Shown here: in pieces, positions 33,805 through 44,460 of the stretch
Numbering within the stretch: the stretch's first letter is position 1
Layout: every line of letters starts with the position of its first letter
NCBI GenBank assembly: GCA_946406115.1
Contig: OX291557.1
Location: 4,868,501 to 4,932,500, forward strand
Length of the DNA stretch: 64,000 nucleotides
Source: Apoda limacodes
Lineage: Eukaryota; Arthropoda; Insecta; Lepidoptera; Limacodidae
Direction of reading: 5' to 3'
Made by a program: the position numbers and the translations under genes
Notes under the pieces: generated by a model
Database searches by the model: none
What the model was told of the DNA's origin: nothing
Seen by the model: only the letters and a program-made list of their open reading frames with translations

Positions 33805-33969
33805 TGATAAAAATAATAAAAAAATATCAAAACTTTTTGTGCAAAGTGCAAAGTTGCGATTCGAGGCTTTGACATGTGTTATTTTTTTACATTTTAATGT
33901 ATTTGATGGGATTGGTCAGTCAGGGATTCAGAACATGTAAAAAATAAGCAGGTACTTGAGAAGTATAGT

Positions 33970-33975
33970 TTTATT
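33970..33975 (-). terminator. PolyA signal of the Kazal gene
   Basis: AATAAA on the minus strand, about 38 nt downstream of the stop codon at 34013-34015. Confidence 0.7.
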
Positions 33976-34012
33976 TCAGAAGTTATTCCGGTAAAATCTG
34001 TTTGTCTTTGTA

Positions 34013-35789
34013 CTAGGCAACCGCGCCGTTGCCACATTCTCCATCGTAGGCCTTCCGAGCTCCAGCACAATCCAACCTGTAACCAATAAACATTAAAAAT
34101 CTTAAGGAACAACACTGTTACTATTGATTAAAACTCTTACGTTTCGTTTAATTACGCTTATCTGTAACTTTATACTGTAGTCAGTACCAGTAGAGTAACA
34201 TAAAAACCATTTTGTTATTGGAGACTGGAATACAATATAGAGCACGATACTTAAATAGGATATTAACAACTGTTTAGATAATTCCTTATTTTTGTAACTG
34301 CAACCCTAATTAGGTTGTTTTTAGACAACACAAATAAATTGATAACTATAAAATTAGTAGATAAATAGCCATTATAATATTGTTATTAAATCTCTTTGTT
34401 CATTTATATTCGAATTATTTTATATTCATTCGAATAGTGTTTAAAAACTAGGCTAAACTAAATAAATACAGAGCAACAAACGAACAGACAATCTAGCTGT
34501 TCGTTTGTTATTTGATAATAAAAATAATTAAAAAAAAATTAAAATTAATACTAGATAAAGATAGCAGTAAATATAATAAGAGCAATGTCACATTAACTAG
34601 TTTTGATTCTGGCTGTATCAATTTTGATGCGGTAGCTACACATAATATAAACTATATTCTACATACACGCAGTCATTGCCGAAGGTTTTTCCTTCAGTAG
34701 AGCAGACAGGTTCCCACTGCTGCGTGCAGAAGCAGCTGGTCTCCTCCGACGTGGACGCGAACATCACCAGCATCAGTGCTACCGCTAAAGCCACGTCTAC
34801 ACAAAGACCCACGAAATTTGTAGACAAGTTGCAAAGTAACATACATCTAACTTTTCAACCAACATTATGATGCTAATGACTCCCAAACCATATATCTGAG
34901 AGAAGACCCTTTAATGCACATAAATTTGAACACCTATCCAACAATATTTACGCAATTTGGTGACGGAAAATATTGATTTTTGGAAATACAGAAAATGATT
35001 CTCGCACTTTAGAAAATAAAAATTCTCAAGCTAAGTAGTTATTTATTTCTGTGAATGTAACTTAATCTCAGTATTTAAAAATTTCTTTAATTTATCCTAA
35101 ACCTAAGCCGTTTCTAAATTACGCGATATATCTACTAGAATATCTTAATGTCTGATATAAATTGATTTTTAATTAAAGTCTAATCTTACCTAACTCTATA
35201 CTAGTCTATTGGTCCTGTCATAATCTTATAGATTCGTTTATGAAAACTTTTATAGTCGAAGTTGCGGAAAATGAAAAACATCTTCACTTTTTGTATAAAA
35301 TCGTTTAGAGAAGTAGGTACCTAGTTTGTTATTACACTCTAAATACGCGGTGTTTATCCCTAGAAAAAGGTAACCAATGGCTGGATACACTCCTACATTA
35401 TTTTGTATTTTGACAGTCTATTTTCACCAACCACTTTAATCCTGCGTTACAGGGGGTGAGTCCATCGCCGCAACAATGCTCCTGAAGTAGTGTGTCTGGC
35501 CTAAGGTGGTTTTACATATGTCTCATACGTCATAAATTACCAGTAATAAGCGGTAAAACAAAAGCCCAGGTCTTTTGTTTTACAGAATAATATATCCCCA
35601 TTGCCAATACCTGACGAACTATAAGAAGGACTTTAAAAAAAAAAATGTTGATCGATTTACCGACACAGCACAGTATAATTCGCTATTTTCCAAAAGACAC
35701 ATATATACACAATAGTTTTGCTATTAAAATGATAAAGTGTAGCCAGAAAATAGGAAAAATAATTTATACTTACAAATAAGCTTCGTCAT
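34013..35789 (-). CDS. Secreted single-domain Kazal-type serine protease inhibitor, three exons, 69 residues
   Basis: My model joins, on the minus strand, 35774-35789, 34667-34796 and 34013-34076. The introns are 977 and 590 bp with donors gtaagt and gtatgt and acceptors ttgtgtag and ggttacag; phases match at both joins. The product begins MTKLIYVALAVALMLVMFAS, a clear signal peptide (about residues 1-22). Six cysteines at 27, 29, 37, 48, 52 and 63 have seven residues between C2 and C3 and ten between C3 and C4, the Kazal spacing; core motifs are CTQQWEPVC, GKTFGNDC and AYDGEC. By alignment with classical Kazal domains the P1 residue is Gln31, unusual for trypsin-like targets. C1 and C2 are one residue apart, as in short insect Kazal peptides. 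It presumably acts extracellularly against proteases; the target is unknown. Repeat C lies inside intron 1. Confidence 0.85.
34468..34506. repeat. 13 bp inverted repeat in intron 2 of the Kazal gene
   Basis: AACAAACGAACAG pairs with CTGTTCGTTTGTT across a short spacer. Confidence 0.7.
35418..35600. repeat. Dispersed repeat C, copy 2
   Basis: 'caccaaccac', 'gtccatcgccgcaacaatgct', 'acgtcataaat' and 'agtaataagcggtaaaa' match 12655-12850 in order. It lies within intron 1 of the Kazal gene. Confidence 0.7.
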
Positions 35790-35898
35790 AATTTCGTTAA
35801 GCGACACTAAATAAAATTTACAAAAAAAATTAACCTAAAAATCGTCTGCTATGCGTCGTCGCTCGAAAACCTTGTGTTTTGCAAGAAGTCGCTTCAGT

Positions 35899-35904
35899 CT
35901 TATA
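35899..35904 (-). promoter_or_regulatory. TATA box of the Kazal gene
   Basis: TATAAG in the context GGTATAAGACTG, 110 nt upstream of the start codon at 35789. This would give a 5' leader of roughly 85 nt. No clear TCAGT initiator is seen. Confidence 0.5.
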
Positions 35905-37242
35905 CCAAGATCCTCGACAACACCTACACTTGTATGCACAGACATCGACGTAAGTACTATTTGCACAATTTAGTTACTATTTGCTTACATGTTAAAAATT
36001 TTAACAAAATTTAGTAGTTTCTATTGTAATCTATATAGGTATCGATATTGTAAGCTCAGTTTGTGCTCGTTGCGCGACAATGAACAATTTCATTTTTTTT
36101 TAGTTTTCCCTGCAGCTTCTTTGCGCAGCTGCGCAGAAAATGTGAAAAGGTATTACAATTGTATGAGAGGCTGAGTCAAGAAAAAATACCGACGAAGTAC
36201 GTTAACACGGGTTTAGTAGAATAAGCATATTATACTTTTCCGCTTCAATTTTCAGATAAAATGTTAACCATGTGTTTCTTCCAACTAGTCAACTTCGCAC
36301 GTAATTTAGAGCTTTGTCTATGACAAACCTTTTATATTTCCGCCATCTTATAACATATTTTTTATCTTGTGAGATAACGAATGCGCAATATTTGCAAAGT
36401 ACTTTGTCAGTAACGTATCTATGCTTATACACCTGGAGGGTGGCCGTGATGTCCAAAAAATTACCAAGTGCTTAACAACAGATCCACAACTTCTAATCAC
36501 GAAAGATTATTGTCACTAGCGTATCTATGCTTGTATTCATGGATTTAAGCTGCGGCCTTACACGATGGTTTAACACGATAGTTTAACACGATGGTTTAAC
36601 ATGACGCTCAAAAGATGACGGGGGGGTTGACGGTAGATACGCACATCTGTTCAGGTAATTTTTTTCGTCACTAGTGTCTTCAAGCATTGATATACATAGA
36701 AGTTAACTGCGGGTTAACACGAAGGTATACATGGATTATGATACTCAAGAAGAGTCGTTAACGACTTTTTTGGCATAACGCTGGACTCCAAACTTTAATG
36801 AGGTCCTCATATTCATTACCTAGCGAAAAATCTTAGCTCTGCTGTGTATGCGATCAAGGAAGGAAGGAAGTATATTTTAGCTTTTTCCACAATTTAAAGA
36901 CATATGGTATCTTATTGTAGAGTAGCGCTACTGATGTAAATACAATATTAGTGTAACAAAAACGGGCAATTCGATTCAATATAAAAATCTTTTATATGTT
37001 GATAAAAATATTTATAGTTTTAGTAAGAAAACTGACGTCCACAAAGTAAAAACTTAGAAGTAAAAATAAGCTTTTGGTGTATGATACACGTCTACACAAA
37101 ATTAATAATAAATAATAACTCTTTCATTAAAATCAAAAAAAAATTAAAAGTGTTTGTAAAAACCTAATTTGATTTAAATGTAAATTTATATATTTAAATT
37201 TATTACAACAAAAAATTAAACTAAAATAAAAAATTTAAACTA
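35905..37242. other. Gap upstream of the Kazal gene with a possible terminal exon and a 13 bp tandem
   Basis: On the plus strand at 36114-36173 a good acceptor (ttttccctgcag) precedes a short open frame SLRSCAENVKRYYNCMRG-stop; the family is unknown. A 13 bp unit 'cacgatggtttaa' is repeated about three times at 36560-36603. The remainder is AT-rich without supported features. Confidence 0.35.
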
Positions 37243-38312
37243 ATCTAAATCATACAAATAACCCACCCCTGACCATTCCCGTTGCAAAGGTGCCAATAAT
37301 GCTTGCAACATTACCTCGCTTTGCACCAAGCACGAGCCAGAGCGGGAGTCTCCTGTCACTTCATTTAGTTTGCGGCCTATTTCTCCCACTAAATACTTCG
37401 CATCCACTCTCCAACTGCCCAAGGTTTCCACTGCTACAGGTACAAAATGATAAAGCGGCTCCAAGCAAACGTATTTAACCCACTTTTTGAGCAGGCGGTT
37501 TCGGCAGCGGCAGATGCAAAGAGCGTGGTACGATTCAGGTGACTGGCGGCGACAGTGCTGACGCAAGTTGCGTACCAGATCAGGCACTTCCCATTTTTCC
37601 ATGGCACCAGAGATAGCCTGTCTGGTCTCTTTCTATTAGACCTGCTGAGACCTCAAGGCTCAAGCAGGCAGGGGACATTAGCTGATATAAAAATCTACGA
37701 ACTATGTCGTTCAGGGCATGCTGACGCGGGAATCTCCCAGTGCACCGCCGAACACTCAGAGCGTGATAACCATCGGCCTTCACCATGGAACCGCAGGTGC
37801 ATATAAGAGTTTCACACACCTTACAGCCCAGACGGAGAGCCACTGCAATACTCAAAGGGTCATCGTCGAGAAGAGTGCTCAAGTGAGGCGAAGGAACCGC
37901 TTGTAACCAAGCCCCGGACTCAGGTTGCGACACAGCTCGTAGTCCGAACTTATCGACTCCCACCGCACCCTCTAACAATTGCTCTTGAAGCCTCTTTACC
38001 TCCACATCATCCCACGCCCGCTGAACATGCGACAATTCTGGGACTGTGGCACCCGAGTTAAGGGCCGACCAAGCTGACACAGCATCAGACGTAAAAGGAA
38101 TATTTCCCCCGTCACCGTTAAAAGGTAGTAAAACAGTGACTAGACTGGCAACTCCGTGCGCAGACGCCAGGGAAGCTAGCACATCCAACTCCTTAGCGCA
38201 CCGTATCCCGAGGCCACCACACCGGACAGGCAGAGCTGCCTGATTTGATTTAAAAAAATTGAGTTTGAATGAGCACAAGTCGGAAGATCTTGCTGGCCAA
38301 GTAAAATCGACC
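37243..38312 (-). mobile_element. LINE-C: C-terminal region of another non-LTR retrotransposon, frameshifted
   Basis: Minus frames 37580..38314 and 37240..37602 overlap and are two parts of one former protein. Recognisable segments are AALPVRCGGLGIR near 38200, a Cys/His cluster (CTCG...HALSVRRC) near 37780-37830, and [15 protein letters not shown] then EIGRKLNEVTGDSRSGS near 37340-37450. These belong to a retroelement family widespread in insects whose ORF ends in a Cys-His cluster and, in intact members, what looks like a PD-(D/E)XK-type endonuclease. Here that region (37560-37700) is scrambled by frameshifts. Codon usage is GC-rich compared with the host flanks. The palm with its catalytic aspartates is absent. 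Clade not determined. Confidence 0.75.
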
Positions 38313-38490
38313 AATCATATCTGAAATCTTTTTTTTAAAAGTAAGGGAAAAACAAATAAAAGAAGAAGAAGAATGGAAAAATATGGGATCTGCAAGCTGG
38401 GTTTAGATAAGGAGATGGAGGCATGGATTAGGTATTTTTCTCGCGGAACGTTGTAGAAAGTAGTCCACTGTGCTTTCCTGTATCTGGAAA

Positions 38491-38695
38491 ATGTTTAATA
38501 CTTACGCAGTGGGAGTCTGTACCATAAAGATAACCAAAACTAAAATCTTTACGCATTATAATTAAGTATTAAATACCTACGCAGTAAGAGCGAGTCAGTA
38601 CCCCGAAGATAACCAAAACTAAAAACTCTGCACATTATAACTACGTATTTAATAGTTACGCAGTGAGAGAGTCAGTACCACAAAGTTAGGGGTGG
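38491..38695. repeat. Tandem repeat, about 2.7 copies of a 75-79 bp unit
   Basis: 'tacgcagtgggagtc', 'tacgcagtaagagcg' and 'tacgcagtgagagag' start about 75 and 79 bp apart, each followed by 'gtacc...aagataaccaaaact'. Confidence 0.8.
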
Positions 38696-39886
38696 GTTAA
38701 TTTTAATTCTGACTAAGAGACACTTTAGAGAGAAGTTTTAAATTTCATAAATTTTAGTAGCCATTCTAATAATATTCTTTCTTTTTGCATTAAATAAAAC
38801 CTTCATATTTTATTACGCGTATATTATATTTTATATTTACATTATATTATATAATGTATTATACCTAGGCATAAAGAACTGTATATAAAATGTATAATAA
38901 TATGTTATATTATATATGCTATAATTATTCTGTCCGCAGAGTGTGATGCAAAGGTACGTGCATGTATGTGTGTGTAAGCATATTTGTTGTATACTTGATG
39001 GTTTGGTTCCTGCATTGCTAATCGGTAACAAGTGTTCATCCGGGAGTTTCTGATCACTTCTTCTTCCTTTACGCTAGTTTCCGAAGTGATGGTAGTTTAA
39101 ATGATGTGCATTTTTTGCCGGGCTAATGTGTGGAAGCTGAATCCCTTCCAGGTATGCGATTTCTATCTGAATGAGTGTGTGCATATATGTATATGACCGT
39201 GTTTCTGTGACTCGCCCGCTCGCGTTCGCTGCCGGCGCGGCTTCGGGCGGCCAATAAGGATTGCAACAGATAGGACCTATCTTAGTTAATTTATTTTTCT
39301 CAAATATGCTACGATATGCGACCATTTCTCGCACTAGCTACAAAGAGCGACCCGCAATGTTTTAGTCGACTGCAAGCAATCGAGCGGACCAATATGTAAT
39401 TTGAAAATGTAATTGACTTTTTAAAACCCGAACATTGATAACTAAAAGGCTAAACTCATCAAGTTTTAAATAATTTCCGCACTGGAAAAACAAAAAAAAA
39501 ATGCGCCGGTAAATAATTTTAATAAGTAAAAAAGGGAAACGACATTTGAACGCGGCGAATAGGCGGAAAATTACCTGAGCTATTTTTATTATTTTCAATA
39601 CAGTTGTCAATTTAATAAGTTTTTTTTACACAAATGTTTGGAAAAAGCACTATACAAGCCTTGTCCACAACTGAGCCTAACCGGGCTTTGTGTTATAGAT
39701 TAAAACACCCAAATGTCGGCTCCTTAACTTAAAATTCAACTTAGTAGAACTATTTAGTCTTAACCACACCGATAATTTTCTATTGTCGGGTTATTTGACA
39801 TTTACACTATCATATATTAGTGTTATAAGTGTCTTAAATGATACAAATCTAGAAGTTTTTTGTTTTATTAAATGAAATGAACCGGT
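38696..39886. other. Gap with a CpG-rich patch and one dispersed repeat piece
   Basis: 39210-39260 is strikingly CpG-rich (ctcgcccgctcgcgttcgct) in otherwise AT-rich DNA. 39640-39700 is an inverted partner of 59840-59930 ('gcactatacaagccttg' against 'caaggcttatatagtgc'). No gene is supported. Confidence 0.5.
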
Positions 39887-40234
39887 TTGCCTCACTGTGT
39901 GTGTTCTACCGCTTGTACAATGGGATGTGTTCTGAGGAATTGTTCGAAATGATGTCCATGTCCACGGCTATTTTCTACCATTCCACCGCTCGTCATCGGC
40001 AGGGAATTCATTCTCACACTTTAAAACCGAAATGGTCACGTACAGTGCGGTTTCAGAGAAACGTCCTCCCGCGGACGCTTGGGTTGTGCAATGAGCACCC
40101 TGCCAAGGTTTTCTCTAAGGACTAAATTATGGGCTTCTTCAAGAAAGAAGTTATTGGATTTTTGAAGGGTCGGCAGCGCCCGAGTGGTACCCCTAGTGTA
40201 ACAAGCGTCCATAGGCTACGGTGACCGCTTTTTT
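39887..40234 (+). mobile_element. LINE-A copy A7, 5' part of an interrupted element
   Basis: Plus strand C-terminal coding region (CVFYRLYNGMCSEELFEMM) and 3' UTR down to 'ggctacggtgaccgct'. There copy A8 begins in opposite orientation. The missing terminal segment is found at 42680-42741. Confidence 0.88.
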
Positions 40235-42679
40235 TTTAAATACCACTAAGGTGGCAAACAAGCTTACGCTCAGTTAGCGGTCACCGTAGCCTATGGACGC
40301 TTGCAACACCAAGGGTATCACTTGCGCGTTGCTGACCCTTCAGAAATCCAATAACTTCTTCCTTGAAGAACTCCATACTGTACTTGCAGAAAACCTTGGC
40401 AGGGAGCTCATTCCACAACTTAAGCGTTCGCGGGAGGAAGTTTTTCTGAAACCGCACTGTACGCGATCATTTAGGTTCTAAAGTGTGAGAATGAATTCCC
40501 TGCCGATGGCGAGAGGTGCGATGGTAGAAAGTAGCCGTGGGCATCATTTCAAACAATTCCTCAGAACACATCCCATTGTACACGCAGTAGAACACACACA
40601 GGGAGGCTAAGTTTCTGCTCAGACTTAAGAGCTCGATACCGCAAATGAGTTTGGAATCGTCAACAATTCTCACAGCCCGTCGTTGAACGGAGTCAAAAGA
40701 GCCAAGCTGGTATCCGGGTGCACCCGCCCAGAGATGGCAGCAGTACTCCATATGGGGCCGAACTTGCGACTTGTAAAGTAACTACCTTTGCCCCGACATA
40801 AAGTACTGCTTCGCTCTGTTGAGTACACCAAGTTTTTTTGACGCCTGCTTCACTTTATCTTGTAAATGATCTCAAAACTGAACATCGCTGGAGATGTCGA
40901 CACCAAGGATCCCAATACTCTTGGAGATGGAGAGGGGAGTTTTCTGGAATTGTGGGACTACAGTGAATGTAGTTTTCTTAGCGGTGAACGCACACACTTG
41001 CGTCTTTGTAGGGTTAAATCGGACCAAGTTTAGCCGTCCCCAGTCAGAGACCTTGGACAGTGTGGTCTCGATTTAAGACACAAGTTCTCCGCGGTTTTCC
41101 TCCACAACGGGACGAGAGATATTTGCACGACCCGTGTAATAAGCATCTCCAGTACTGTCATCTGCGTAGGAATGTATGTTGTTGATGTCCAACATGTCAT
41201 TGATATGCAGTAGAAACAGCGTAGGAGACAGAACAGAGCCTTGCGGGAAACCAGCATTAATGTCCATGCTATCAGAGCAACTACCGTCAACTACGGTTCG
41301 TATGCGTCTGCCGGACAAAAAGCTAGCCACCCATTTGCACAAACCCTCGGGCACTCCATAAGATGGCAACTTCGATAGAAGAACCCGGTGCCAGACCCGA
41401 TCGAACGCCTTCGCTATGTCTAGGCTACATGCCAATGCCTCCCCCTGACTCTCAATGGCTAGTGCCCATCGGTGTGTGAGATACACTAGAAGGTCAGCAA
41501 ACGAGCGACGGTGGCGAAAGCCATATTGACGGTCACTGACCAGGTCGTATACTTTTAGGTATCTTAGAAGTAGTGTATTGATCATACGCTCCATCACCTT
41601 GGAGAGGAGAGAGGTAATAGCGATAGGCCTGTAATTCGATGGATCTGATCTATCGCCCTTCTTGGGCACCGGTGCACATTCGCAGTCTTCCATGAAGACG
41701 GAAATTGCCTAGTGTGGTAGGAAAGCGCAAAGAGGCGCGTGAGTACAGGACATAACTCAGGAGCACACTGCTAAAGTTCCACTGCTGGTATACCGTCTGG
41801 CCCACTCGACTTATGAACGTCTAGAAAAAGCAACGCCGGCCGGACCTCCTGCTGCGTTATGGAGATTTCCGGCATGGTCTTACCGCACCACGGTGTAGTA
41901 GGTGATACAGCGCCTTCATCGTTCATGATCGAGTTCAAGGCAAAGAGACTGCCCAGTAGATCGGCTTTCTCTTGAGCACTATGGGCCAAGTCACCATCGG
42001 TCTTTCGCAGTGGTGGTAACGACGACTGGCAAAAGTTCCCTTCGGCAGCTTTGGCAAGCGACCAGAAAGGACGACTCCCAAAAGGATAGCTTGCAAGTCG
42101 CTCACCTATTTTGCCGATAAATTGGAATTTTGCTTTGGCAGTTGCTTTCTTACTGAACCTCGAGGCAGCATTTAATTTGCATTTTAACTCAGAAATATTC
42201 GGATCCTTATTATTACGAGCCGTGGTCCAAGCCTCATATGCAGTTTGCTTAAGAATTTTAGCTTTTCTGCAAGACCTATTAAATAAACCACGGTCGTTTT
42301 TTGACGCCGGCAGCTACTCGCGGGTTAGGAATATAGCATTCCATACCAGCAAGGACTGTCTCAGTGACTGCCGCTGCGCAGACATCAGGATCTTCTGAGT
42401 TAAAGCAGATCTGCCTCCACGGGTACGATGCGTGAAATTCTCGCAATCCATCCCAGTCTGCCCAGATGGATCGGGTTGTGAGCATGACATCTGAGTCCGA
42501 ACGAGACAGTGGTCCGAGCAGCCAAGAGGCGCATCCACTGAGACGGAGTATCCGTCCGGACGAGTGATCAGTAGAAGGTCCAGTAAGGAGCTCGTATGTT
42601 CCTCTATATCTGGTATTCTCGTTGGAGAAAGTACCAGCTGAGAGAATCCATAGGTCAGAACAAATTCATGAGCAGATAT
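40235..42679 (-). mobile_element. LINE-A copy A8, inserted into copy A7/A9
   Basis: The longest and best preserved LINE-A here. Minus strand, from the T-run/polyA and 'accactaaggtggcaaac' (40235-40265) to endonuclease residues near 42670. The reverse transcriptase frame 41073..41693 has NYRPIAITSLLSKVMERMIN, DLVSDRQYGFRHRRS, SLDIAKAFDRVWHR, then QGSVLSP and an intact YADDST at about 41160. The endonuclease part 42314..42712 carries DLLLITRPDGYS and the catalytic GCSDHCLV. Frames are broken at several points: a linker frame 41771..41989, the insertion at 42308-42350, and the C-terminal frame 40467..40751. Motif B reads AGFPQGS rather than AGVPQGS. Truncated in the endonuclease domain. Confidence 0.9.
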
Positions 42680-42741
42680 TACCATCAGGCGGACCGTATG
42701 CTTGTTTGCCACCTCAGTAGAATAAAAAAAAAAAAAAAAAA
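42680..42741 (+). mobile_element. LINE-A tail A9, 3' remainder of copy A7
   Basis: 'taccatcaggcggaccg', 'gccacctcagtagaat' and a polyA run. It continues exactly where A7 was cut by the insertion of A8. Confidence 0.85.
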
Positions 42742-43184
42742 TCTTTAATTTATTTTGATGTGTATATGTACGTGTAACGTGTAATAATATACATATTTAT
42801 CTTGGGAGTTACTACTTGTATTTAAATCCCGTTACAGAATTTAGGACTTTAATCGCTTCACAAGGTGTGCCCTTTTTAAATCTGAAAAACAAGAGGCAAT
42901 TAAAATATCACTTTAATTTTGATTTTTTCAATGTAAATATATACATTGTAAAGCTTGTTTGTTAAGTGTTCCAATAAAAAATATGTATTTATTAGTTGAC
43001 TACATTATTTTATGTTCATGTTTAGATAGTAGTTTTACAAAGATGATTGAGTTGGAACTACTGGATGCTGGCAATAAACCAGTAGGTATTTTAATTAGTT
43101 TGTAAAGCAAATTCTTGTTTATTTCTCTTGACAGTTCAAAAGTGTTCTTAGAAACCCATTTGAATAAAAAGATTCGAATAAAGC
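42742..43184. other. AT-rich gap
   Basis: No supported feature. Confidence 0.6.
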
Positions 43185-43400
43185 CATACTAACCTTTTAA
43201 ACATACCTCTTCACGCTTAAACCGCTGTACCGATGCAGATAAAAATTGGCATGGAGATAGTTTGAGTCCCGAGACAGGAAAGAGATTACTTAAAACGTCA
43301 AATGTGAGTCGGTTTTTTTTTGTAATTAAGGAGTTTCTGTTAAAATCCTACACTGATAACCGACTTTGGGTGATTGAAACCATGGGCAAAAGCTAGCAAA
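43185..43400 (-). repeat. Common insect repeat D, reverse copy
   Basis: 'cctcttcacgcttaaaccgc', 'ggcatggagatagtttgagt' and 'gataaccgactttgggtg' are the complement of blocks at 46890-47110 in inverse order. Non-coding. Confidence 0.65.
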
Positions 43401-43465
43401 ATCATATTTCTCTTTCTCGCATCTACTAAGAAGTGAGTGAGTAAACCTTGGGGAGCTAGTTTTAA

Positions 43466-43853
43466 TTAGCTCGGATTTGACGCTACGGCAGCAAATAAAT
43501 TAAGTTAATTATTACTCAGAAATTGCTCTTACAATTATAGAAGCAAATTGATGCAGATTAAGACTAACCGTAATTTGATGCTTAAAAGTGTTGTTACATT
43601 ATTTTATCACGTTACTTTTTTTTCGTAAATACGTTTATGGGCATATACATATCTAACTACATATATATGTATATGCATGTAAACGTATTTACTCCAAAAA
43701 AGTAACGTGATAAAATAATGTAACAACACTTTTAAGCATCAAATTACGGTTAGTCTTAACCTGCATCAATTTGCTTCTATAATTGTAAGAGCAATTTCTG
43801 AGTAATAATTAACTTAATTTATTTGCTGTAGAAGCGTCAAATTCGAGCTCTAA
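43466..43853. repeat. Long palindrome, arms about 190 bp
   Basis: The left arm runs from 'agctcggatttgacgct' at 43468 to the centre near 43660; the right arm is its complement out to 'agcgtcaaattcgagct' at 43850. Paired blocks include 'gttgttacattattttatca' with 'tgataaaataatgtaacaac' and 'tacaattatagaagcaaatt' with 'aatttgcttctataattgta'. The arms look about 97% identical, and the pairing continues into the centre with almost no loop. Confidence 0.95.
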
Positions 43854-44271
43854 GCAAATTAATATTTTGTCAGTATTCGGCCTCCTACAGTACAGTTTAG
43901 GTCCACAAAGTTCCATTAATATCAACAACGGTTTCTCAAGTCCTCAAAAACACCTTGTGAAGTTAAACCACTTAAGTTACCTGACGTAAAAGACCGAACT
44001 TAGATTAAATGTGGGTAAATATATTGCGTTAAATACATTAACGCAAAACAAACGCACAGCGCTTAAGACTTAATCCGTGGTAATTATTTACCTTAACTTA
44101 ACTCAAGTTGGATAACTACACTCTACAATATACGATCATAAAAGTACTTAACCGTATTGTACTTAATACAGTTATTTTGTATCGTTTTTACAACATAACT
44201 ATAAATTTGATAGCCCTAACTTTTGAGTTAAAATTTTGTGAACAGTCGCCAGTATGTAAGATGATATCAAA

Positions 44272-44460
44272 TCAAATCAAACTTTATTCAAATAGGTTTC
44301 TAAAAACACTTTTGAATCGTCGATATAAATACATACCGGCCGGGGCGCGCTATAAACACGCGAAAACAAGTACAGGCGTATATTGCGCGCCACGTAAGAT
44401 GAGACTTGGCGAGCCAGAATATTCATAAGTTTATTAAGGGCCCTCTTACACCCACTAGCG
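44272..44460 (-). mobile_element. LINE 3' end fragment (same family as 24880)
   Basis: 'atatcaaatcaaatcaaact' + 'ttattcaaatag', then 'cacttttgaatcgtcgat', typical antisense 3' end of a lepidopteran LINE. A GC-rich continuation runs to about 44450. Short minus frame 44277..44525 has no recognisable domain. Confidence 0.5.

Noticed and set aside
34636..34842. Single-exon 68-codon secreted protein as annotated by the simple open frame
   Set aside because: Reading past the donor at 34666 adds unrelated residues and loses two Kazal cysteines; the spliced model explains every cysteine and the signal peptide.
37290..38243. Plus-strand frames within LINE-C
   Set aside because: Antisense shadows of the GC-rich minus-strand coding remnant.
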